Positions 1-5,404 of a stretch of DNA of 7,046 bases are shown in pieces. The DNA is from an uncultured Clostridia bacterium. Its GTDB lineage: Bacteria; Bacillota_A; Clostridia; Oscillospirales; Oscillospiraceae. Location: contig CAMGMW010000060.1 in the NCBI GenBank assembly GCA_946059285.1, positions 1 to 7,046 of the forward strand. The letters run 5' to 3'. A program made the translations under genes and the position numbers. Position 1 is the stretch's first letter. Each line of letters begins with the position of its first letter. The notes under the pieces were generated by a model. That model worked only from the letters and a program-made list of their open reading frames with translations, ran no database searches and was not told the origin of the DNA.

Positions 1-4
1 CTCT

Positions 5-12
5 GGAGGAGG
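5..12 (+). promoter_or_regulatory. Ribosome binding site that sets the first gene's start
   Basis: The sequence GGAGGAGG lies 7 bases before the ATG at 20. A second in-frame ATG at 14 is only one base from this site, too close for normal initiation, so the ATG at 20 is preferred. The promoter of this gene is outside the window. Confidence 0.75.
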
Positions 13-19
13 AATGTAC

Positions 20-286
20 ATGGTCAAGGGTAATACACGTCAGGTAATCGTTGTCAAAGCGCCTGATACGAAGCTGTTCGAACAGGCGATTTTTTTGCTG
101 AAAGAGGATGCCATTGAAAAGCACGGTGTTTCCGAGCGGGAGTTGCTGGCCGAAGCGTATCGCGCCGCCAATGAAACAGTCAGTGCGCAGCTCCCATCGA
201 AACACATTCTGTCCCATTGTCTCTGGACGCTTGCGGGCGCGGTTCCCGTCGCCGCTGCATGGGCAATCAGCGTCATATTCTTTTGA
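20..286 (+). CDS. Small hypothetical protein with C-terminal membrane segment
   Basis: I do not recognise this 88-residue protein. Its N-terminal half is soluble and charged, with a beta-like stretch (RQVIVVKAPD, about residues 7-16) followed by a probable helix rich in Glu, Lys and Ala (about 18-56). Residues 64-88 are hydrophobic (Trp, Leu, Ala, Val, Ile, Phe) and end the protein, so it looks like a tail-anchored or C-terminally membrane-inserted small protein with its charged part in the cytoplasm. The very strong ribosome binding site upstream and the terminator-like hairpins downstream support a real expressed gene. The stop is TGA at 284-286. It may be the last gene of an operon that begins before the window. 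Function unknown. The start, reading frame and membrane segment are well supported; any role would be guesswork. Confidence 0.72.
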   Translation: MVKGNTRQVIVVKAPDTKLFEQAIFLLKEDAIEKHGVSERELLAEAYRAANETVSAQLPSKHILSHCLWTLAGAVPVAAAWAISVIFF

Positions 287-292
287 TGCTAT

Positions 293-320
293 TTTCTGAT
301 AAAAACATTTTTATCAGAAA
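293..320. other. AT-rich perfect hairpin after the first gene
   Basis: Arms 293-305 and 308-320 are perfect reverse complements (13 bases, core CTGATAAAAA / TTTTTATCAG) separated by two bases, so the innermost pairs open to make the loop. It begins 6 bases after the TGA of the small membrane-protein gene. The arms are mostly A and T. It sits directly against the GC-rich terminator stem at 321-341, so the two may form a tandem transcription stop or a 3'-end stabilising structure. Confidence 0.6.
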
Positions 321-346
321 GGCGGCGCAATTTGCGTCGCCCTTTT
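321..346 (+). terminator. Probable rho-independent terminator of the first gene
   Basis: GGCGGCGC (321-328) pairs with GCGTCGCC (334-341), 8 base pairs with one G-U, around a 5-base loop, and is followed by a short CTTTT tract (342-346). A GC-rich stem plus T run soon after a stop codon is the usual intrinsic terminator form. The T run is short, so strength is uncertain. Confidence 0.65.
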
Positions 347-377
347 GCAGCAGGCCGCCACAAAAGCCGTCTCATAA

Positions 378-410
378 GTTCTTGATAAAAAGCTGCTTTT
401 TACCAAGAAC
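378..410. other. Long hairpin, 15-base arms with one mismatch
   Basis: Arms 378-392 and 396-410 pair over 15 bases with a single A-C mismatch and a 3-base loop (CTG). The inner part is AAAAAG-CTG-CTTTTT. No T tract follows on either strand outside the stem, so it is not a textbook terminator, although the T run within the right arm could act as one. It resembles the hairpin at 293-320 in having an oligo-A/oligo-T core flanked by a GATAAAAA-like sequence. Confidence 0.5.
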
Positions 411-442
411 CAGTATGAACCGTCCCGAGTGGACGCATTGCA

Positions 443-482
443 AAAACGCAAGCCGCGGGTAAGCACCTTCGGCTTGCGTTTT
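443..482. terminator. Bidirectional terminator-like hairpin just before dus
   Basis: Arms 443-455 (AAAACGCAAGCCG) and 470-482 (CGGCTTGCGTTTT) are perfect reverse complements, 13 base pairs, with a 14-base loop in which GGT (458-460) can also pair with ACC (465-467). The A run on one side and T run on the other make it terminator-like on both strands. It ends only 10 bases before the ATG at 493, so any transcript reaching dus from upstream must pass it. It could be a terminator for the upstream unit, an attenuator for the dus operon, or both. Confidence 0.65.
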
Positions 483-492
483 GTCACCTTTT

Positions 493-1488
493 ATGGTAAA
501 GTACGAGCAGGAAGTGAAATCAACGGCATTTCTTGGGACGCCGGTCAACGGCTGCCTCGCGCTTGCGCCGATGGCAGGTGTGACAGATTATGCCTTTCGT
601 ACTGTTTGCGCCGAATCTGGCGCCGCAATCACCGTGACAGAGATGGTCTCCTCCCGTGCGCTGGTCTATCAAGACAAAAAAAGCCGCGGACTGCTGCGCA
701 GAAATGAAGGTTCTCTCTGCGGCGCACAGATTTTCGGAAACGATCCGGAAATTATGGCGGAAGCGGCACAGCTTGCCGTTGCTTACAGCGGATGCGATTT
801 CATCGACATCAATATGGGCTGCCCCATGCCGAAAATTGCCGGAAACGGTGACGGAAGCGCATTGATGCGCAACTTGCCGTTGGCAGGCAAGATCATTCGT
901 GCCGTAACGGACGCCGTTTCTGTCCCCGTGACGGTAAAGACCCGTCTCGGCTGGGATAAGAGCAGCATCAATGCCGTGGAACTGGCGCAGACGGCAGAAG
1001 ACAACGGCGCTGCCGCGATTGCCGTGCACGGGCGAACCAAAACCATGCTTTACTCCGGAATTGCGGACTGGGATGCGATTGCCCACGTCTGCCGGGCGGT
1101 CAAGATCCCTGTCATTGCCAACGGGGATATCGCTTCGCCCACCGCACTGCTCCGTTGTCGGGCGCACACAGGCGCCGCGCTGTTTATGATCGGCAGGGCG
1201 GCTTTTGGCGACCCGTGGCTATTCACGCAGCTCAACTGCGCATTGCAGAATCTGCCGATTCCGGAGCGTCCTCCGCTTGCAGAACGGATTGATACCGCGC
1301 TGCGGCAGTTTTCTCTGGCAGTGGAGGACAAAGGCGAGCATATCGCATGTTTGGAGGCACGGAAGCATTTGGCGTGGTATCTGCGCGGCGTCGCGCACAG
1401 CGCATATTATAAAGATCAGATTTCGAAGCTTTCCACCATGGACGATGTCTTTGCTGTGGCAAGGGCAATCAAGCGAGATTTGAGGTGA
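493..1488 (+). CDS. dusB: tRNA-dihydrouridine synthase, DusB type
   Basis: This flavoenzyme reduces specific uridines of tRNA to dihydrouridine using FMN and NADPH in the cytoplasm. The family signature is clear over 331 residues, a normal length. LAPMAGVTD (24-32) is the N-terminal barrel strand. NMGC (107-110) carries the catalytic Cys110. VKTRLGW (148-154) and VHGRTKTMLYSG (178-189) hold conserved Lys, Arg and His contacts for FMN and tRNA. NGDI (210-213) and GRAAFGDPW (234-242) form the FMN phosphate site. The C-terminal helical part with EARKHLAWYLRG (288-299) is the tRNA-binding domain. The start is uncertain: ATG 493 has no visible ribosome binding site, TTG 481 lies inside the hairpin arm at 443-482, and GTG 514 would shorten the protein by 7 residues. 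The stop overlaps the GTG of the sigma gene by 4 bases. DusB rather than another Dus subfamily is inferred from the NMGCPMPK context and the typical gene of this phylum. Confidence 0.95.
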   Translation: MVKYEQEVKSTAFLGTPVNGCLALAPMAGVTDYAFRTVCAESGAAITVTEMVSSRALVYQDKKSRGLLRRNEGSLCGAQIFGNDPEIMAEAAQLAVAYSGCDFIDINMGCPMPKIAGNGDGSALMRNLPLAGKIIRAVTDAVSVPVTVKTRLGWDKSSINAVELAQTAEDNGAAAIAVHGRTKTMLYSGIADWDAIAHVCRAVKIPVIANGDIASPTALLRCRAHTGAALFMIGRAAFGDPWLFTQLNCALQNLPIPERPPLAERIDTALRQFSLAVEDKGEHIACLEARKHLAWYLRGVAHSAYYKDQISKLSTMDDVFAVARAIKRDLR

Positions 1489-2105
1489 GTACCATCGACG
1501 AAAAAGCACTGGTTCAAATGGCCGCAAAGGGCAACGCTGATGCATTTGAGGAACTGGTAATAGCCTACCAGCTGCAGGTCTATCGGCTGGCGTTCCGGAT
1601 CACGGGTAACGCGGAGGATGCCGCCGATTTGACACAGGAAGCATTCCTGAAGGCATGGCGCGGTCTGCCCGGATTCCAGTTTCAGTCTTCTTTCTCTACA
1701 TGGCTGTATCGGCTGACCTCCAACGTGTGCATTGATTTTATGCGAAGCGCAAAGCAAATACGGACGGTTCCGCTGACCTTTGAGGATGCAAACGGTGAGG
1801 AGCAGACGCTGGAACTCCGCGAGAACGCTCCTACGCCTGAGGATACGATGATCCTTTCTGAGGAACAGGAGGCATTGAAGCAGGCGTTTGCCCTGCTCGA
1901 GCCGGAGCATCGGCAGATCCTGACACTGCGTGTGCTTCATGAGCTGAGCTACAGCAGCATTGCCGAAATATTGCAGGTACGCGAGGGAACCGTAAAGTCA
2001 AGGCTTTCCCGAGCGCGGGAAAGCCTCCGGAAAAATTTATTGCAAATAAGGAACAAAGCCGAAACAAAACCGTCAAAAACAGCAGGAAGGAGGTCGCAGT
2101 CATGA
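1485..2105 (+). CDS. ECF-type RNA polymerase sigma factor (sigma-70 family)
   Basis: This is a 206-residue extracytoplasmic-function sigma factor that directs RNA polymerase to a small regulon. Region 2 spans about residues 20-89: DAFEELV, then the core-binding AEDAADLTQEAFLKAW (43-58) and the -10 recognition part with STWLYRLTSN (71-80). A linker of about 40 acidic residues follows. Region 4 spans about 131-184, with the helix-turn-helix LSYSSIAEIL and EGTVKSRLSRARESL (167-181) for -35 recognition. The basic Ser/Lys tail is typical. The GTG start overlaps the dus stop as GTGA, suggesting translational coupling; the GAGG before it is too close to be a good ribosome site. The stop overlaps the anti-sigma ATG as ATGA. 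ECF sigmas often regulate their own operon, but I found no recognisable ECF promoter here. The family call is firm; the target genes are unknown. Confidence 0.94.
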   Translation: MSTIDEKALVQMAAKGNADAFEELVIAYQLQVYRLAFRITGNAEDAADLTQEAFLKAWRGLPGFQFQSSFSTWLYRLTSNVCIDFMRSAKQIRTVPLTFEDANGEEQTLELRENAPTPEDTMILSEEQEALKQAFALLEPEHRQILTLRVLHELSYSSIAEILQVREGTVKSRLSRARESLRKNLLQIRNKAETKPSKTAGRRSQS

Positions 2106-2899
2106 CTTGTGAAGCATATCTGGATCTGATCAGCGGGCACATTGACGCCGCAAACAGCGCGCGGGAAGAGCAGCTTTTGCAGGAACATTTGAAGCAATGC
2201 CCGCAGTGCCGCGCACTTTTGTCCACACTGACAGAAAACGACGAACTCCTTGCCGCGCTTCCCTGTACGCCCCCGAAAGACTTGACGGAAAAGATCATGG
2301 CGCAGGTCCGCACGACGCCGCAGGCCGCCGCGCCGCGCTCTCACCGTCGCGCATGGGTCGCTGCACTTTCTGCGGCTGCCGCCTTGACTGTTGCGGTGTT
2401 TGCCGCCTTACCTGCGCTTTCCAACGCGCAGAAGGATTCCGCCAGTATGGAAGACATGGCTCTGGAAGTAGCAGATATCTCTGACCAGTGCAACACTGCG
2501 GATGCCGAATTTGCGTACGGTATGTTTTCTTCAAAGGATGGAGCCACCGAATACGACAGCGCAAGTGAGCCGCCCGAGGCGCAGGGATTGTTCCTCCCCT
2601 CTGCGGAAATCGTCTGGGGAGATGACACGAATCCTCTGCTTTTGCTTTGGAACGATACGCTCTCGCTCCCGGAGGATGCCGATCCGCTGGACAACTGCAC
2701 GATTTGCGACGCTGCAGCGAAGCAAATCGACGGCACAGCGGTGTACTTCCTGGTCAGCTACCGTTCGCTATGTGCGGTTCTTTCCGAATGTGACAGTCGG
2801 GCGGAGTTATATTATGGCGGACTTCTATGCAGCGATCTGCCGGTTCTGGACGCGGAGGAAATGTGTGTTCTGGCGATTGTGACGAATTCCCTCGAATAA
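2102..2899 (+). CDS. Membrane anti-sigma factor with zinc-finger (zf-HC2) domain
   Basis: This protein most likely sequesters the ECF sigma factor encoded just upstream. The N-terminus has the zinc anti-sigma motif: Cys3, then His29-x3-Cys33-x2-Cys36 (EHLKQCPQC), within a segment resembling the LISxxID pattern of zf-HC2 domains. A basic patch (RSHRR, 79-83) precedes one hydrophobic helix (about 84-107), so the N-terminus should be inside and residues 108-265 outside. The 158-residue ectodomain is acidic, has several Cys (NCTIC near 200, others toward the end) and matches no domain I can name. The ATG is preceded by an excellent ribosome site, AAGGAGG (2087-2093), 8 bases away, and overlaps the sigma stop by 4 bases. 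Adjacent pairing with a sigma gene makes the role strong. Whether release is by regulated proteolysis, by redox loss of zinc or by ligand sensing cannot be told from sequence. Confidence 0.88.
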   Translation: MTCEAYLDLISGHIDAANSAREEQLLQEHLKQCPQCRALLSTLTENDELLAALPCTPPKDLTEKIMAQVRTTPQAAAPRSHRRAWVAALSAAAALTVAVFAALPALSNAQKDSASMEDMALEVADISDQCNTADAEFAYGMFSSKDGATEYDSASEPPEAQGLFLPSAEIVWGDDTNPLLLLWNDTLSLPEDADPLDNCTICDAAAKQIDGTAVYFLVSYRSLCAVLSECDSRAELYYGGLLCSDLPVLDAEEMCVLAIVTNSLE

Positions 2900-2927
2900 T
2901 ACGGTTCTCTTTTTCGCAGACTATCCC

Positions 2928-2933
2928 GGAGGT
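2928..2933 (+). promoter_or_regulatory. Ribosome binding site fixing the M23 peptidase start
   Basis: GGAGGT lies 7 bases before GTG 2941. The reading frame is open further upstream to 2827, but that part overlaps the anti-sigma gene and does not resemble a signal peptide. GTG 2941 gives an immediate Lys-Lys-Arg plus hydrophobic signal sequence, so it is the real start. Confidence 0.85.
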
Positions 2934-2940
2934 GAGGTTT

Positions 2941-3909
2941 GTGAAAAAGAGAATTCTTTTCTGCCTGCTGGCGCTGGTACTGCTTTCTCCGAAGGCAGAC
3001 GCGGCAGGCAACTATATCAAATGGGTTGATTTTGACGTGGACTATCCCGTCCTGCAGCAGGCGTTGGAGATCGACATTGATTCACAGGGCAAGGAAAAGC
3101 CATTGAGTTGGATTGACATTTTAGCGCTTGCCGCCACCCGGTGCGGCGGTCACGGACTCAGCGTCAAAGCAGTCAACTCCGCTGCCGAGGACCTGCGCGG
3201 CGACCGTTCTCCGGCGGAATTTCTCGGAAATCAGTACAAATATTTCACCTATTACCAGGAGGCATATCACGCCGCGTTGGGCGGTCTGGTAGGAAATTAT
3301 GCCATTGAGGTCACCAACAAGGAAACCGGTCTGAAAGAATGGAAACCGACTTATGGGCTCAAGGCGTTCTCCCCCATTGCTGCGGGCTACTATTATTCCC
3401 ACTGTTCGGATTTCGGTGTGGGACGAAGCTACGGTTTTGCACGAAAGCACTTGGGGAACGATCTGATGGGCTCGCTCGGAACCCCCATTGTCGCCGTGGA
3501 ATCCGGTACCATAGAGGCGATAGGCTGGAATCAGTACGGCGGCTGGCGCATCGGCATCCGTTCCGACGACACGCTGCGATATTATTACTATGCCCATCTT
3601 CGAAAGGACAATCCCTATGCAAAGGGTCTGAAAGAAGGCGACCATGTGACCGCGGGTGACGTCATCGGTTTCATGGGCAGAACCGGCTACTCTACAAAAG
3701 AAAACGTCAACAACATCCAAACGGTCCATCTCCATTTCGGCATGGAACTGGTATTTGATGAAAGCCAGAAAGAATGCAATTCGGAAATCTGGATCGATGT
3801 TTTTGACATCGTGCGCCTGCTCTCCGCACACCGCAGCTCGGTGCAGTACAACCGGGAGACGGACACATGGGAGCGTCTGTACCCCTACCGGGATCTGGAT
3901 GTCTCCTAA
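2941..3909 (+). CDS. Exported M23-family (LytM/lysostaphin-like) metallopeptidase
   Basis: This is a 322-residue secreted zinc endopeptidase expected to cut peptide cross-links in peptidoglycan. The signal peptide is clear: Lys-Lys-Arg, a hydrophobic core (FCLLALVLL, 7-15), and an Ala-Asp-Ala site (19-21) for cleavage before residue 22. Residues about 22-160 are an N-terminal region I cannot assign. The M23 core follows with all expected ligands: His170 and Asp174 in HLGND (HxxxD), then VESGTIEAIGWNQYGG, His219 in YYYYAHL, GDHVTAGDVIGFMGRTG, and His263-Leu-His265 in VHLHFG. The enzyme therefore looks catalytically intact. The gene starts 41 bases after the anti-sigma stop with no terminator between, so it is probably co-transcribed, linking the sigma system to cell-wall remodelling. 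Its TAA overlaps the stop of the opposite-strand HD gene. The N-terminal region is longer than a simple linker and could bind the wall or inhibit the enzyme. Confidence 0.92.
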   Translation: MKKRILFCLLALVLLSPKADAAGNYIKWVDFDVDYPVLQQALEIDIDSQGKEKPLSWIDILALAATRCGGHGLSVKAVNSAAEDLRGDRSPAEFLGNQYKYFTYYQEAYHAALGGLVGNYAIEVTNKETGLKEWKPTYGLKAFSPIAAGYYYSHCSDFGVGRSYGFARKHLGNDLMGSLGTPIVAVESGTIEAIGWNQYGGWRIGIRSDDTLRYYYYAHLRKDNPYAKGLKEGDHVTAGDVIGFMGRTGYSTKENVNNIQTVHLHFGMELVFDESQKECNSEIWIDVFDIVRLLSAHRSSVQYNRETDTWERLYPYRDLDVS

Positions 3910-4562
3910 ACCACCTGCTGTTCATTGATGATCAGTTTGAACTGCAAGTTCAGCCGCTCCGCCGCTTTGCGGCACAGGAGCATACGCTGCATGAAAATCT
4001 CAAAATAATCCATGACGGAGCCGTAATGCGTATCGATTGTCAGTTTGAGCTTGACCAGCGTTCGATCCTCATTGATTTTCAACTGTGACTTTTTCACTGA
4101 ATAGTTGACGCGGTCGTGGATATCGAAGCAGGTTTCATCCTGGTTGCGGACACGACTGCGGCGCACGTCTGCCTTATCTGCCAAAATCAGTGCTGCCGCC
4201 ACGGCGCTGACCGGAACTCCGTTCCCTTCGTCATGATTTCCGATGGCGGTAACAACGGTGGCAATATCCTGCGCGGCAAAACCAAGCTCATTCAGGATCT
4301 GAAATGCCATGACAGCGCCGCTTTGAGAATGATCCACACGGTTGACCAGATTTCCGATATCGTGCAGATAACTGGCAATTTGCCCAAGCTGCACAGTATG
4401 CGGGTCATAATTCAGTGTTTCTAAAATGTATTTTACGCTCTGCGCAACATGGGTCACATGTGCAAAGCTGTGCTCCGTGTAGCCCAACGCAGACAAGGAG
4501 GCATCCGCACCTTGAATATAGGTGCGGATTCTTTCATTTTCGGTGATTTCCCGGAAGGTCAT
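3906..4562 (-). CDS. HD-domain phosphohydrolase
   Basis: This 218-residue soluble protein belongs to the HD superfamily of metal-dependent phosphohydrolases, which act on nucleotides and signalling nucleotides. Visible motifs in order are HSFAHVTHV (31-39, probable first metal His38 or His35), YLHDIGN (65-71, the HD pair His67-Asp68), VDHSQSGA (76-83, His78), IGNHDEGNG (107-115, His110) and LILADKADVRRSRVR (125-139, Asp129). These match the spacing of HD hydrolases, so catalysis is likely. The C-terminal region (about 150-218) is a mixed charged tail not recognised; it might bind substrate or a partner. The ATG is at 4562-4560, with an AAAGGGG ribosome site on the minus strand (4570-4576), 7 bases away. 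The stop TAG overlaps that of the M23 gene. The gene is divergent from the zinc-ribbon gene with its own candidate promoter. The substrate is unknown. Confidence 0.88.
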   Translation of the reverse strand: MTFREITENERIRTYIQGADASLSALGYTEHSFAHVTHVAQSVKYILETLNYDPHTVQLGQIASYLHDIGNLVNRVDHSQSGAVMAFQILNELGFAAQDIATVVTAIGNHDEGNGVPVSAVAAALILADKADVRRSRVRNQDETCFDIHDRVNYSVKKSQLKINEDRTLVKLKLTIDTHYGSVMDYFEIFMQRMLLCRKAAERLNLQFKLIINEQQVV

Positions 4563-4594
4563 AGAAAAGCCCCTTTCATGATAACCATACAGTC

Positions 4595-4623
4595 AGTATA
4601 TCAGTTTTCCCGCGCAGAAGCAA
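4595..4623 (-). promoter_or_regulatory. Candidate sigma-A promoter of the HD gene
   Basis: On the minus strand, TATACT (4600-4595) is a 5/6 match to the -10 box. A weak -35, TTGCTT (4623-4618), lies 17 bases upstream. The predicted transcript start is near 4588, a short leader before ATG 4562. The -10 is convincing and the -35 is poor. Confidence 0.5.
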
Positions 4624-4647
4624 TCCATTCCCGCATTTTACTTGTGT

Positions 4648-4676
4648 TTGACATTCTATCAAATGAATGCTACAAT
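4648..4676 (+). promoter_or_regulatory. Strong sigma-A promoter of the zinc-ribbon gene
   Basis: TTGACA (4648-4653), a 17-base spacer and TACAAT (4671-4676) make a nearly perfect housekeeping promoter with optimal spacing. Transcription should start near 4683, leaving a leader of about 29 bases that carries AAAGGATGG (4694-4702) before ATG 4712. The gene is therefore expected to be well transcribed and independent of the ECF system. Confidence 0.85.
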
Positions 4677-4711
4677 TGGATTAATCAAAAATGAAAGGAT
4701 GGCTGTAAATC

Positions 4712-5257
4712 ATGAGTTTTTGTCCCAACTGCGGCAGTCCACATCCTGATGCCGCAAGATTCTGCGCCCAATGCGGCAGCCCTTTGGGCGCCACAACACC
4801 GCCCGCTCCGACTGCGGCAGTCCCCGGAGAGGTCCCTACTGCTCCGTCAGCCCCGGAGGCGGTCATTCCAACCGCAATGCCGGAAATCCCCGCTGTGCCG
4901 TATCCCCCGATTGCGCCGGAGGCACCCGTGGTCGACAGCGTGCCAGAAGCGCCCGTGGTCGACAGCGTGCCAGAAGCGCCCGTGGTCGGCAGCATGCCGG
5001 AAGCACCCATGGTTGACAGTATGCCGGAGGCACCGGCAGCGCAATACACTGAGCAGCAAGTACCACAGCAGCCCGTGATTCCGCAGGGCCTTCCCAACGG
5101 GTATGCTGCGAATAACGGATACAACGTGCCTGAAGGATATGCGGCATATCCGCCGCAGGAACCACCGAAGAAAAAGCGCAAGCTATGGCTCTGGATCCTG
5201 CTGCCGGTCCTTGTCCTGCTGATTGCCGGTGCACTTTTGTTCTATTTCCTCATTTGA
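4712..5257 (+). CDS. Zinc-ribbon, proline-rich single-pass membrane protein (ends at in-frame TGA)
   Basis: The 181-residue product has three parts. Residues 1-25 are a zinc ribbon with two CxxC pairs, CPNC (4-7) and CAQC (18-21), each followed by Gly, which binds one zinc in the cytoplasm. Residues 26-152 are low-complexity, rich in Pro, Ala, Val and Glu, and include a 9-residue repeat, then a Tyr/Gly/Asn-rich part (128-148). KKKRK (153-157) precedes a membrane helix (158-181) that ends the frame; by the positive-inside rule the C-terminus is outside. Proteins with this zinc-ribbon plus helix design normally continue into a large extracellular domain. Here a TGA stops the frame exactly at the end of the helix, while the same frame continues open to 7024. 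The product as read is probably the N-terminal part of a larger, interrupted protein; the function is unknown. It could alternatively be a small anchored protein in its own right. Start, promoter and zinc ribbon are well supported. Confidence 0.82.
   Translation: MSFCPNCGSPHPDAARFCAQCGSPLGATTPPAPTAAVPGEVPTAPSAPEAVIPTAMPEIPAVPYPPIAPEAPVVDSVPEAPVVDSVPEAPVVGSMPEAPMVDSMPEAPAAQYTEQQVPQQPVIPQGLPNGYAANNGYNVPEGYAAYPPQEPPKKKRKLWLWILLPVLVLLIAGALLFYFLI
4916..5035 (+). repeat. 27-bp tandem repeat (PEAPVVDSV units) in the zinc-ribbon gene
   Basis: Four full 27-base units begin at 4916, 4943, 4970 and 4997, followed by a partial fifth at 5024. They encode PEAPVVDSV, PEAPVVDSV, PEAPVVGSM, PEAPMVDSM and PEAPAA. 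The last 19 bases of unit 1 equal those of unit 2, and units 2 and 3 differ at only two bases, so expansion looks recent; unit 4 has diverged. The period is a multiple of three, so copy-number change keeps the frame and only alters linker length. Confidence 0.9.
5255..5257 (+). other. In-frame TGA interrupting one long reading frame
   Basis: Codon 182 counted from ATG 4712 is TGA, preceded by ATT and followed by AAC. Both sides are in the same frame, and the combined frame is 771 codons to the TAA at 7022-7024. The TGA falls between the last membrane-helix residue (Ile181) and the start of the ectodomain (Asn-Ala-Pro-Lys-Asn-Arg). One base change from CGA, GGA, AGA, TGG or similar would create it. 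Dus, the sigma gene and the first gene end in TGA, so it is a true stop in this organism's code. Confidence 0.85.
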
Positions 5258-5404
5258 AACGCACCGAAAAACCGGATTGTCCGCGCGGCAGATCAATCAA
5301 AGGAAGCGTTTAAGACGCTCTTTGCCAACACGGAAAACCTGCAAAATGCCATTGACGCTGTCAGCGATTATGAAAAGGCAGGTCAATATAGCGCCGATCT
5401 TGAG

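Noticed and set aside
407..424. ECF-type autoregulatory promoter upstream of dus (GAACC ... CGTC)
   Set aside because: The two half-sites are only 9 bases apart, while ECF promoters need about 16-17; no correctly spaced pair was found.
520..1167. Minus-strand open frame of 215 codons opposite dus
   Set aside because: It lies fully within the well-supported dus gene and its translation is low-information, rich in Arg, His and Cys; a shadow.
2827..2940. N-terminal extension of the M23 gene from ATG 2827
   Set aside because: It overlaps the anti-sigma coding region, lacks a ribosome site, and would bury the signal peptide that starts cleanly at GTG 2941.
2920..3050. Short direct repeat GACTATCCCG at about 2919 and 3040
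   Set aside because: A ten-base match across a ribosome-site region and a coding region is within chance, with no further shared sequence.
3121..3831. Minus-strand open frame of 236 codons opposite the M23 gene
   Set aside because: The plus strand encodes an intact peptidase with all catalytic motifs; the reverse frame has no family features.
5255..5257. Alternative genetic code in which TGA is read as Trp or Gly
   Set aside because: Dus and the sigma gene end in TGA inside 4-base overlaps with the next start, and the first gene ends in TGA just before terminator hairpins; all are sensible stops.
5258..5290. Possible selenocysteine insertion element after the TGA
   Set aside because: Only a 4-bp hairpin (CGGA/TCCG at 5273-5283) follows, too small for a bacterial SECIS, and the protein context is a membrane boundary rather than a redox site.
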